Positions 38,371 through 49,275 of a stretch of 64,000 nucleotides of DNA are shown one piece after another (within the stretch, counting starts at the first letter, position 1; each line of letters opens with the position of its first letter). The position numbers were made by a program, and so were the translations under genes. The notes beneath the pieces were generated by a model, which saw nothing but the letters and a program-made list of their open reading frames with translations, had not been told where the DNA came from and searched no databases. The DNA is taken from positions 58,605,554 through 58,669,553 of the forward strand of contig OX485803.1 of NCBI GenBank assembly GCA_950295325.1, given 5' to 3'. Origin of the DNA: Polytrichum commune (lineage: Eukaryota > Streptophyta > Polytrichopsida > Polytrichales > Polytrichaceae).

Positions 38371-39190
38371 TTACCATCGGTTTTTGTTAATGAAGCTCCT
38401 CGTGCCCTCATAGCTAAGACTAAAAAGCAACCAATCACAAGGGTGGGAGGCGACACTTTTAAAGTTCCTATATTCTTGCCTCATGTTTAGGTACCGATGG
38501 GAGGGTCGGTGGTTGAGGCTTAAAACCTCCACTTTTAAGCCATGCCACATCATTTGCCACCTAGGCTCGGCACTAAAAAGAGCCGTATGTGTGAACCCTA
38601 GATAACTAAAACTACTTCTAACTAATGTCAGGTGGGAATGCCCCATAATTATCCTACTGCAATCATTGGACTTGTCATTGGGTCTCTCTGTCATATTGAG
38701 ATCACCTTCAATTATCCAATTACAGTCCTTAGGTAAAGGGTCTACCATTATGTTCCAAAGATGCCTATGCTCCGTGGGGATGTAGGGTGCATAAACACTT
38801 GAAATCCCAATATATATCCCCCTCAAAACCTTCCAGTTTGGTCCACATTACTCTATTGTCATACAAAGCTCCATGCATTGTAACTAACCTAGCAAGTTTG
38901 TTGGACAATAAGATCCCAACCCCCCCCCCCTTTCATGGTGCATTAGGGTTAAACCAACTCCTTTCACCCAATGCCTCTTCAAAAATCTAGCTAGCACATC
39001 CTGGCATAAGTCTCTTACCTAGGTTTTCCAGTAACCTACCTCTAAGCTTGTGCTCTTGGATCATAACAATATCAATTTGGGGATTTTATTAGTTCATAAA
39101 GATGCCTTTCCTTTTAAAGATGCTCTTTGGGTCGCTGAGGCCACGAAAGTTGTGGGTAATAAGATTTCACTTTACAAATCGATTAAAGTG
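38371..39190 (-). pseudogene. LINE AP-endonuclease domain
   Basis: The minus-strand trace begins HNFRGLSDPKS (about 39160), then IDIVMIQEHKLRG (about 39082-39040) with the catalytic Glu, and SVYAPYIPTEHRHLW, then IIEGDLNMTE (GDLN at about 38706-38695), the Asn-containing motif of exonuclease-endonuclease-phosphatase folds. The enzyme would nick target DNA to prime reverse transcription. Stops at several positions and an 11-C run (38920-38930) break the frame. The longest intact piece is 38826-38371. Confidence 0.8.
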
Positions 39191-40599
39191 TAAGTGATTG
39201 AAGAGCTCATTTATTCCCTCCGAGAGGCAACTTGCTTCTAAATTCCCATAACATGTTCCGCCTTGGAGTCGTAACATGTTGTCCTAGGGTCATAAGGTCA
39301 GCCATGTTAATTCTAATGTCATCCCCCCCCCCCCCAAAAAAAGGAGAATCGATGTCCTCCCTTGCTTTATGGGGTGTGGTAGGACTTTCTTCCTGATGCT
39401 AGCCAAAATGGTGTTGTAAACGAGCTCATTATTCCCATTTCTAGCGTTGAGTTGCGTTTCCAAGACAATGTCCATATGCCTCCTACTTACAGGGGTGGGT
39501 ATTAAACAATTAGAAGAGGATTCCTTCTCAATATCCATTATTCTATTTAAGACAAATGTGGCATACCTATCAATTTTGGCCAATGTGGCATGCAATGTGT
39601 GGTGGAGCTCCGCTCAATGGTCTTCATGCTCCTTGATTTCATTTGTGCCATGTGAAAGAGTTGTTCTACCTTCCTTTTTGGCTCCATCCTTGGTACGTTC
39701 CTCAATTGTTATTATCCCCCCTCATTTATCTTCATCCTCCCCTCTTCCAATTTTTCTTTGAGGCAAACTCTCATCCCGAGCTTTCGTCTTCTCCTCTTCC
39801 ATCTAGCTCTCCTTCCTCCTCTCCTTCTTCCCTCTCACTTCCCTTTGTTTTTTGTGGGTTTTCTATTGCCTATGAGGGATCAACAACCTCTTCTTTCTAA
39901 TGATGCATCTTGGGGACAATGACATTTTGGTTAGTGCAAACTACTCTTTGTCCATTGGTTGGTTCTCATCTTTGGTAACTACCCTTGTGTTTTGAGTAGC
40001 ATGGCTTTGGTTTGCTTTTGGATCTACGCCATGTTGCCCCACCTCTTTCTCAATGTCAACACACATTGACTACAACCTCTATAACAGCTAGAGCTTCTTC
40101 GCTCTTCGATTAGCAATATTTCCCATCATGTTGCCCTCATCCAGACCTCCTCTTGTTGAAGTGGTTGTTTCCTTCCTCCACCCTTGGTTTTCCTCACGGC
40201 TTGTCTCTGCACATGGTGTAATTTTAATGGCATCCTGCCCGGTTGCCGGGGCCTTCGCAAAGGTAGGATCACCCTTGTATGCATTTCCAATTGTAATCCC
40301 ATCCTAAATTTAGGCATCTGAAGCCTAGTTGTCGCCGATAGTTGGCTTCTCCTCTGGTTCTTGCAAGCCCAACTCATGTCTGTCTAGCATTTCCAAATGC
40401 TTGCTCCGCCTCCTAAGGTCTATATTTTTTCTTTGTGTGTTGCAGTGATAACCACAACTCTAGTTGACTTATTTGGGTTGCTCAAACCTATACATACTTT
40501 GAGTGTTGTTTGCTACATGTTGCTACCCACCAAGCATCCTTCTTGCACTCCTCATTCTCCTTAAAAACATTTCTTCTTATTGATTTTTTGCTTTTTGGA

Positions 40600-40850
40600 A
40601 GCCATCTTGATCCATCACAATGCCTTTGTTCTTCTCTTATGGTTGTATGTGGTATGCACATGGTTGCTTCCTTGGCCCTTTAGATAGTTGTCTTGGAAAC
40701 TCCTTGCAACCTTTCACCTCATGTTTCCAGCTAAGACATGCTCTACATCGAAATGGCATGTTATCATAATCAACAAGTGTTTTTTGGGGTGGGGGATTGC
40801 CTTCATCAGAGCTTAAGGCAATGCTAGTTACCCAAGCCTCAAGGATGTTG
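40600..40850 (-). pseudogene. LINE ORF1 fragment with CCHC knuckle
   Basis: The minus trace reads DYDNMPFRCRACLSWKHEV followed by KGCKEFPRQ, matching the C-x2-C-x4-H-x4-C knuckle preceded by 'LPFRCR' that is typical of plant L1 ORF1 RNA-binding proteins. The upstream part is lost where another repeat starts at about 40835. Downstream (40380-39290) the frame is broken. Confidence 0.7.
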
Positions 40851-41075
40851 GATTTGTCATGGATGATTGAAATTTGGATGAAAAATCACATGGTAAGTGA
40901 CAATAGTTGCAACACTGTAAATCTATAATATCCCAACAAATCTACAAGGAATGACAAATAATGTTGGATTAACATTTAGTGTTGGTGACACAATACTGCG
41001 GTTTACAATTAGTATTAAACAAGACAATCATAATAGGTGACTCTAAATATCATATTTAGTGCAGTTGATACTAGA
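40835..41075 (+). repeat. Dispersed repeat, copy 1
   Basis: About 235 bp sharing GTCATGGATGATTG, TTGCAACACTGTAA, TACAAGGAATGACAAATAAT and CACTAAATATCATAT-like blocks with 49035-49275 in the same order and orientation. Family unknown. Confidence 0.75.
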
Positions 41076-41329
41076 AAACAAAAATAGGTCAGAAATTAAA
41101 AACATATTGACTTATTATATATAACCCTCCATGCACATCTGCCACATATGAAGGGAGGTTCAGTAGGTTGTCCTTACTTTTCGATCCTCTCCTCCATATA
41201 CCGGCATGAATAAGCACTTATCCCATCTTTGCATTGGCAATGCATATGGAAAAGTGCGAATACATATGCATATTCAAGATGAGTGGGCTTGCTATGAACA
41301 AGCCGTCTCTTGTACCCCAGAGTTCGAAG

Positions 41330-41450
41330 CCTGGCTAACTAATCTTTCCCGAAGTCTTGAACTGCAACTGCTTATTTCTCAAACTCAACTGGTTCATCGG
41401 TAATTGGTGGTGGGTTCTTCCCATTCATTGCTTAGATTGTCTGGATTGGC
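41330..41450 (+). repeat. AACCGGTT-family repeat, copy C (3' half)
   Basis: Contains GAAGTCTTGAACTGCAACTG, TTTCTCAAACTCAACTGGTT and GGTGGGTTCTTCCC, matching the 3' half of the copy at 48108-48330. Confidence 0.6.
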
Positions 41451-43250
41451 AATCACCATGTTATTGACTGATAGGAACTTCAATACAAGCATCGATGGAG
41501 ATGGCGTATTGAATCCATGGTTTGCCCCCCTGAAGACCCACCAAAGACCATCATTTTCCCGCACAAGCGACAAAATCTAGTAAGCTCCTCAATCACACCT
41601 GTGCTCCATGATTATTAGTATTATGGTGACATCCTTCATTGAATACCCACGTGGCGCCCCTCCTTCCTTGCAGTCCAGGCAGTAGGGGGAAGTCCTCCTA
41701 TCTATCAATATGATTCAATCCACAACTATCTGTTGCGAAGAGTACCTTCAAATGAAATCTTCAAAGTGATCGGTCTACTATCATAAGTGGCCCATGGATG
41801 ATGTCAAGAACCAGGAAGTGCGAAGCTGAACTTCTTCACATATTGGAGTGATCATCGACTCTTTTATTTCAAGAAAGTCCCGCTACCAGTACAATGCTTT
41901 ATAGTGGGAACCCACTCACGTTGCCTTACCGAATGGGATAAACCAACTGGGGAAATGGATGGCCTTTTTCATGAAGTTAGAGTTATCTAAATCACTAGAG
42001 GACAAAAAAAGGAAGGGGAAAAAGAAAAAATCATTTTCTTTTATGGCAAAACGGCGACTCTTAGGTGGGACCCAGATAAGTGCCCTTGGGTTGAAGGGTG
42101 CCACTTCCTTGACTATACCACGGAGTCTGGTAGAGACTTCATAACTAAAAGGACTGAAGGGATCCCGCGCTCAAATTTGTCTCTGGTGACAATGTAAAGG
42201 GAGCTTGTTTGGTCCTTATGAGGGCATGGTTACTCTAGTGACTAATGACCATGATCACCACTTTCTACATGCTCTCATTGGTTCTAAAATAAGTTGCGGC
42301 CTCACTTTGTTTTACACGAGATCACCAAAACAAAGAGTAATCATGTCTAAAAATGCATAAGAAAGTGACATGGAAGTGATATGATATCCTACATGTCTAG
42401 CGATGGATAATATTTGGTGGTTGCCTGGGTTAACTGTCTCGGGAAAAAAATTGAAGGTGACCATGTTGGGGAGTAAAAACCTATTTCATCACCTTTTAAT
42501 GTGATAATATTATTTTTTAATAAAAAAATTTGTATGGTTTTTTTAAACAAATTCTTATTTTTTAAGAACACTATGTACCTATCCAAGTCCATTTTTTTTT
42601 ACTATGTCGAGTTACCAAGGTTTGCGAGAAATGAGAATTTAGGAATTCTCTTGGTCATGGGTCTTCGGACCGATGACCATGACCACTGAAACAATTTTGA
42701 ATCAATTATTTCCATGGCCCTTGGTTAAGGGTGTAAGACGGCCCTTAGGTGAGCACTTCCATGGGCGGACCCTTTTGGAGAGTGGGGTGACAAAATGGAC
42801 CTCTTTGCTTTTTGTACACATGTTCCATCAATTTGGACGTGGGATTAAGAGTTGTTGTAAGTAGACATCACACTTGTAAAACCCTGTGGAGTTTTCCTAT
42901 GTCCTTAAGCTCTCGGCAAAGGATTCCAAGATTGTTTGTGTTGGTCTTCTAGACTATGCGATCTTGTGATTCAACATGTTGGATTTCTTTATGTAGAATG
43001 TGGGTGCAATCATACTCCTAATACTAGGTTTGATGCAACCAACAAATACCCTTGAGCATCCTCACCCTTCCCATGCCAGACTAAATTTTGAAATTGCTTT
43101 TGCGTATTTCAACTAATCCCTTCGAGTCTTATGAATTTGTTTTCATTTCACGTGTATTAGATTTATAAGGCAACCCGTACATCCTAGTATGCGACCATCA
43201 AACTATCGGAGCATCGCCTTTGACAACCCCATACATTGATATGTACCTCA
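41451..43250. other. Intergenic stretch, nothing recognised
   Basis: No supported gene or bounded repeat. A run of Lys codons near 42005-42030 is low complexity. Confidence 0.4.
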
Positions 43251-43253
43251 TGA

Positions 43254-43310
43254 GTAAATAAGTAAGTAAGTAAGTAAGTATGTATGTATGTATGTATGTA
43301 TATATAAATC
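43254..43310. repeat. (GTAA)n(GTAT)n microsatellite
   Basis: Tetranucleotide units AAGT/GTAA change to GTAT and end in TATATA. Confidence 0.9.
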
Positions 43311-44430
43311 TGTGAGATAATAAAGAATAGAGTTGCGCATGGTTCTGATTGTCTCGGTCTTTGACTTGGGCCCACCTAAAGTGAAAATGCACATGCACAC
43401 ACACAGATAGATATACTATTATACAGACTTGTCAAACATAGCTGACTCAAATGTGAAGTTATTATCAAAGACCCCATAATATATAGTATAATAAGATCCG
43501 ATTGGGATGAATTAACCACACCGCAACAGGGGATAAGTTTCTATGCGACCTCCTTCCCCTTTACCGCAGTAAGAGCTTTGTAGGCCCCATTCAGAGAGCA
43601 AGACATGTAGATGCTAGATTCTAGCCCAGCTAGCCAGCTTGGGAAGGCCGATCATGTGATCTGAATTGGGATAAATCGGCAGGGAACAAGTTCCTTATTG
43701 CACAAAAGTGTGACCCAAATATGGCTCCAAACCAGAGGAGCCTCGCAGGCAAAGAAAATTGTGCATCTGTTTTTTGTCCTCATGTGCATGCAGTGGCCCA
43801 TCCATTTTAAAACCGGCATGCCTTATATTATGCGACTCCCCCACGGGGAAAAACACTGACATCATCCAGCTCAAATGTGTTGTTCAAGCACCAGTATCTT
43901 AACTAGTTCTCGTGACATCACCCTCACGCTGCACACTATTCTCCATGCCCGTTCCCATACACACAGCTTTCAGCCATTAAGTTATGCTTTCACACTTCAC
44001 TTCATTCCAGTTATATATGGGTGAAGTACGGCAGATGCAAAGAATCCTTTGCTTTAGTCCCAAACCCTGAGTAAATGAGAATTCACACACAGTCGCCCAA
44101 GTTTTCTTGAAGTGCACGAAGAGTGGTGTTGTGCTATGAAAAAAAATTGAAAAAATAAAAATAAACTAAAATTGTATTTGTCGTAGGGTGAGTTTTCATG
44201 TAGACTACTCGCCCACCAGATTGTGGTGTGAACAAGGACAAATCTGTTCAAATATAGAGGGAATCTGGTGGGGTAGGGAGCCAACCACCTAATCCAATCT
44301 TCTCAATTCCGGGCCCACCTTCTTACTAACCTCCCGGTTATCAATGATACAATTCTAGACCAACATTGGCTCTCTTGAGTCTTTAACTAGTCGTAATCTT
44401 TCGGTGACCGGCACTTATGGGTTGAAGATT

Positions 44431-44752
44431 CTTTAGTGGTCGCATGGAAGTCTAGCAGCCCGTGTCCACGGCCCTCCACATTCTAGTAGGCCACCCAAAT
44501 ATGGTTGGTCGGTGGTTTATGCTTATCTACATGAAAACACCTCCGATCCACTATTGTCTAGAAGGTAGTGGACGAGCAACCTACATGGAAACTCACCCTT
44601 GGGGTTGCTTGCCCACTACATTCTAGATAATAGTGGATCAGAGGTGTTCTCATGTAGATCAGCACAAGTCGCTTACCGGCCAAATTTGAGCGGCCTACTA
44701 GAATGTGGAGGGCCGTGGACATGGGCTGCTAGACTTCCATGCACTGCTAAAG
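44431..44752. mobile_element. Imperfect foldback element (322 bp)
   Basis: The left arm, CTTTAGTGGTCGCATGGAAG onward through AGCAGCCC, CACGGCCCTCCACATTCTAG and TCTACATGA, is mirrored by the right arm ending CTTCCATGCACTGCTAAAG. The arms are about 150 bp with mismatches, around a centre near 44582-44603. Nearby sequences (about 44190 and 44968) repeat CTACATGGAAACTCACCCTT or its inverse, so more of this family is present. No target duplication was established. Confidence 0.75.
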
Positions 44753-46394
44753 CACTTCTAAATCTACATGTGTTAATCACGGAATGATCTGAAGACCAGT
44801 GGTCTAGAACTCCATACTTGGCAACCTAGAGGAGGAGGCTAGTAGGTGGGCCCCACATGAGAAGATGATAGCACCTAGTTGGTATATACGAACCTTACTC
44901 AACCTTATTCCATCTATATTTGGGTGAGTTTGTACACATTCTCACTAGAATTTGGTGGGCAATGGGCCTACATGGAAACTCACCCTTACTAGGATGGGTG
45001 GGCTAAGCAAGCCTTGCATAGGCTTGCCAACATTTAGGACATTGGGTTTCATGTGCATAGCCTATGTAAGATCCTTAAATTCTCTCAATATTGGAGAGGT
45101 GAAAAGAGGAGGCCCCAAAAGTTTCACCCAACTTTCAAAATAGGCTCCAATTGTAGATGCTCAATCTAGGTAACAAGATGGAGGAGGAATTGCAAAAGAT
45201 GGAGGACAGCTGAGAAGAGCTGCCATGATGAGAGGCTAGGGGAGGAAGACATAATTCCACTCATGGGAACGGCAACAAAGGCTTGGGAATGGCACCGAAG
45301 GTTTGAGAACCGCAAACAAGGTTTGGAAACCGGCAACAAGGCTTGGGAATGGCAACGACAACTTGAGAACATAGGCTAGATTGAACTCGACTCTTGTTAA
45401 TTGGGTTGTGTGCTAATGATTACCCATGTCAATTGGGAACTGTATCTAGGACCATGTTTCTTAGTAGTGAAAGCCTTTCGAATGCAGCCCTTGACATCAA
45501 CACATATGGTAAGGATAGCAGAGTCATTACAAATTGAAATATTGGCACAATTCATAAGGAGTGAAAAACATCGTCAAACCTTGGCATGAAGCCAAGCAAG
45601 TCTACCTTGACAAGTGAATGCAAGTGGCATCCCTCCCTCCCTCCCTCCTGATATATATGTCGGCTTGTGTTGGCACAACCACAACTGAACAACCTCTCCG
45701 TTTGTGAAGTGTTGCCTCCTCTTAAGGGTGGGCTCTATCTCGGGTAATTGAAATAATGTTGGTTAAGGCAACCATGTGTAAGATGGTTAGTGAGTGCCCT
45801 AGTTTGTCAAACTTGAGGGTTTAGATTTGAAACCCCACGAAGCCCCAAGAGAAGTTTGTCACGCATGAGATTTGCTATTCCTTGGGATATGTGAAGCCTT
45901 GATTAATGAAGTCCACCCCCTCATACCACAACATATCCACGTGAAGCAGTTCCATTTGTGTAAGGGAAGGGATTTCGTAGATACCTTTCACCATAGCCTT
46001 CCAAGCTTTACCAATACCTTGCATCCAACAACACCTTGGTTATTAAACCAATCAAAACTAACCCCCCAACATCTTCCTCTTTGTGGATTAAAGCTATCCA
46101 TTCTATGCCTAAGCATAAGATTTGCTATTCTTGATCAAGACTTTTAACAAGACCTACCAACTGCCTTCGCAACTCTCGGGGTTTGTAGTGTTTATGCAAG
46201 AGGTGGGGATGCAGGAGGGGTGTTAGCTGGATCTCAACGCCCATTGGGTTGTGTTAGTGTGTCAATCGCTAAAGGACCTGAATTGTTGTTTTAAATGATC
46301 CAGGGTTGAAACCATGAGAGACCTCTAATGAAGTGAAAGCAAGATGTGCACATGCCCTACTCTGGATGGAAACAGGGTGGAAATATTGAGGACT

Positions 46395-46625
46395 CGGTTG
46401 TTGTTCATGTACTGGAGCTCTGAACATGGAGAACTGACCGCTAGTTACACATGAACTGATTGAGTTTGAGAAATAACTAGTTCAAATTCACTTCAGAAAA
46501 ATTACGGATTCATTTAAAGGAATTTACATAACATTCCTCAATTTTAAAAAGAAAAACCAAAAGATGTCAACATGTAACTGATTGGTCTTGGAAACGCAAA
46601 GATCTTGACCAATTATGTCCAAAAA
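46395..46625 (-). repeat. AACCGGTT-family repeat, copy D
   Basis: The minus strand contains GGTCAAGATC, CAAGACCAATCAGTTACATG, TGACATCTT and then ACTAGTTATTTCTCAAACTC and AATCAGTTCATGTGTAACTA. This is the family order with diverged AACCGGTT motifs. Confidence 0.65.
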
Positions 46626-46814
46626 ATCCTATGATATTGTATCAGTGTGCATGGCATATGTAGGATTTTGGGTATATGTTTAATCAGGTGTAATAGATGC
46701 CAAGGTAGGCCATGGCTTGTCTAAGGGAATTTATGGGGCATGCATATGTACTATGGACACAACATTATTTAATGAGACTTGTCCATACTTTCATTTTTTT
46801 GTCAAACCGAAATG

Positions 46815-46885
46815 CATTGTCTTCTTCTTCTTCTTCTTTTGAGACGGAAGGCCAACAAGCCAACGCCAATGCGAAAACAACCAAG
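46815..46885 (-). mobile_element. 5'-truncated LINE 3' end
   Basis: The minus strand reads CTTGGTTGTTTTCGCATTGG, CGTTGGCTTGTTGGCCTTCC and GTCTCAAAAGAAGAAGAAG, matching the LINE 3' end with an A-rich (AAG)n tail. A target duplication was not identified. Confidence 0.65.
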
Positions 46886-47457
46886 GAGTCTTTGTATGAG
46901 ACGGGTGGGTGACCTGCTCATATGGGTGGGATGGCAAGTTTGACTTTACCCCATCTTTCATATAGAAGGGTAACCCACATTGCCATGAATGAAGATGTTT
47001 TTTGCCAAATAACATACTCTTAACACAAGGCATTGCTTTAAGAGAATGTTTATATTTGTTAATCTATGGTTTATTGAGGGTACCTGAGGTGTTTTCCTAT
47101 TAATCTAAGAGTGGAATACCAATAGACAATTGATAGTTGTAAGAGTTGTCATACAATCTACTTACTTGCTTAGGAGAGCCGGATGTCACATGATAAGGGT
47201 CCTACATGCCTACCCAATTGCGCGATACTAAGGACACCACTTGCTAACACCAGGGTTGGGTGCACATGGATATAGCCCCTTGCCCCGTGTACGAGGATTG
47301 ACAAAAGATACAAGGTCAACACCAAAAACGACGAGCGTGAACATGGCATGCTTAAGGGACCCATCTTTTTCGCACAATTAGTACGCTAGAAATAGGAAGA
47401 TTTTATTGGATGATGATATGATGGGTCAACGTATTAGTTGCTGAACATGGATCGATG

Positions 47458-47519
47458 TCATTCATGTAGTTTTTTTGAGACAGAAGGCCAACACCGCCAA
47501 CGCCAAATCATTCATGTAG
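47458..47519 (-). mobile_element. 38-bp LINE 3' end with 12-bp TSD
   Basis: The insert is 47470-47507. Read on the minus strand it is TTTGGCGTTGGCGGTGTTGG, then CCTTCTGTCTCAAAAAAA. Identical direct repeats TCATTCATGTAG flank it (47458-47469 and 47508-47519). It is an extremely 5'-truncated target-primed insertion. Confidence 0.92.
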
Positions 47520-48107
47520 GTATGGCCCATGGGAGACATATCATGAAATTTGATGAACTTAGAAATGTAGAAAACCATGCCACTCTTGAGATTGAGTTTG
47601 TTATAATGTGTTGCAGGATGGATGTGGGTTGTTGGAGGTACTTCATTCACCTCATTTGTCACCAACATCAATGGTTTCCAAACTTGGGATCCATACCCCT
47701 GGCTTCGTCGCTGTCTCTTTGGCTTCATGATTTCAGCTTAATTCTTTCCCAAACTAAACCAATAACTTATATAGATATCAGGTGATGATGTCGATTGATA
47801 AGATTCGTGGGTGAGGGTAAAATGGCCCTGTGATTTGGTGCCCTTCAATAAGTTGAATCTTGGACAGTGCAAGTGCAGCCACATGCCATTTCATAAGCTT
47901 GCTTTGGGGCCTCCTATCTTTGACATTGCATGTGACAAGCGTACTTATAGCTTATCTAAAAACTAAAAGAAACAAGGCATCCCCAGGCACCCAGCCATTG
48001 GCTCACAGCAATTCCCACCAACTTTAGCTCTGCTACGAGTGAGCAGACACAGGCCATGCCACCTCCAAGGCCCAAAGAAAGCCGCAGATGCCTTGCCTTG
48101 CCTTGCC

Positions 48108-48330
48108 TTCATCGGGGAGATTTTTGGGCATAATCGGTTGAGATCCTAGTGTTTGCTTGTCTAACCTGTTACTTGTTGGCATCCTCCGGTTTTCCTTTAT
48201 TGAATTGGGGTATATTTTATAAATTCCTCTAGAATGATCGGTAATTTTCTTGCAGTCTTTGAACTTCAACCGGTTATTTCTCAAATTCAACCGGTTCATT
48301 TGTAACTAACTGTTGGTTCTCCCCGATCAT
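48108..48330 (+). repeat. AACCGGTT-family repeat, copy E (most complete)
   Basis: Starts ATCGGGGAGATTTTTGGGC and ends GGTTCTCCCCGATC, so ATCGGGGAGA forms a 10-bp terminal inverted repeat. The interior has ATCGGTTGAGATCCTAGTG, TTCAACCGGTTATTTCTC and ATTCAACCGGTTC. Non-coding. It is the best reference copy in the window, and suggests a small non-autonomous DNA transposon. Confidence 0.7.
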
Positions 48331-48420
48331 TGTTCATAATTTGCTTTGCCTAATTGCCTTCCCTGGCCCAATTCGGGTTTGTGGGTGGTTCATGTGAGGC
48401 CACACACATTTAAGCACGTC

Positions 48421-48575
48421 GGTAAAAGAATTTTATGTGGCGGTGTTTCGCGTCTAAGGGGCCCCGCCTCCCCTCGATGTGGGCGCGTTTTCTTGGTTCT
48501 TAATGCATTTGGGGTTGGCTTTGTTGGCCTTTTGTCTCAAAAAAAGAAAAGGAAAAACCGTAGGTAAAAGAATTT
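48421..48575 (+). mobile_element. 5'-truncated LINE 3' end with 13-bp TSD
   Basis: The insert is 48434-48562 (129 bp), with CCCCGCCTCCCCTCGATGTG, CTTGGTTCTTAATGCATTTGG, TTGTTGGCCTTTTGTCTC and a mixed A-rich tail. The flanking repeats GGTAAAAGAATTT (48421-48433 and 48563-48575) are exact. It is the plus-strand counterpart of the LINE 3' end at 35235-35115. Confidence 0.92.
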
Positions 48576-49034
48576 CGTCCTTGGCATGTGTCTAACTCCA
48601 AAGAGCTTAGTTTTAAGGTTGGTCCCTCTTTTATTGGGTTAAAAATCGCCCATTTTCAACTCCGATACAAGACAGTGGTTTTGTGAAGCTCGATTTGAAA
48701 CCTCGATTCCCAAGTGGAGTTGGAAATGAATATTTTAACCCAAAAATTTAGGGACTGACCTTGAAATCAAACTCCTCGAAGTCATGCACATAATTCTCAA
48801 AGCTTAAATTCTTTATGCCTTGGCTTACCAAACTCCATTTCAAAACCGGTGTTAACAAATAGGTATGGCCTCCCCTTCATGCAGGAGGCCACACACATTC
48901 GAAAACACTAGTTCCGAAATGGAGTTCTTGGCCCACCGAACTCCGTTTTGAAATCATTTTGACACTTTTCATGAATAAGTGAACAAATATTGTCATGGAT
49001 GATGGATGAGTCATTGGCCAAAACCCTACCTTCT

Positions 49035-49275
49035 CTTGTCAGCACCAATGTGGTGAAATGTTGTCATGGATGATTGTATTTTGTTTGAAAAATCACTTAG
49101 TAAATGACATTAATTGCAACACTGTAAGTCTATAACCCCCTAAATTTTTTTTACAAGGAATGACAAATAATGTTGGGTTAACATTCAGTCATGGTGACAC
49201 TGTAGCGCGGTTTACTATTAATATTGAGAAAGATAATTAGAATTGGTGACACTAAATATCATATACAATGTATCT
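49035..49275 (+). repeat. Dispersed repeat, copy 2
   Basis: Partner of 40835-41075. Shared blocks are in the same order, with roughly three quarters of positions alike by eye. Confidence 0.75.

Larger units (their letters stand above)
35115..40850 (-). mobile_element. Degraded L1-type LINE with nested MITE
   Basis: Minus-strand order is ORF1 knuckle (about 40780-40660), AP endonuclease (about 39190-38371), a pre-RT region (38350-37925 and 37388-37230), the C-terminal RT/zinc region (36660-35400) and a 3' end with an A-rich tail (35235-35115). This is the standard plant L1 plan. Multiple stops, frame changes and C/G runs break it, and the central RT block with the catalytic Asp pair is not visible between 37230 and 36680. 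The 531-bp hairpin MITE is inserted at 37389. The 5' end is lost near 40850, where another repeat begins. Short copies of the same 3' end occur at 46815, 47470 and 48434. Confidence 0.8.
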
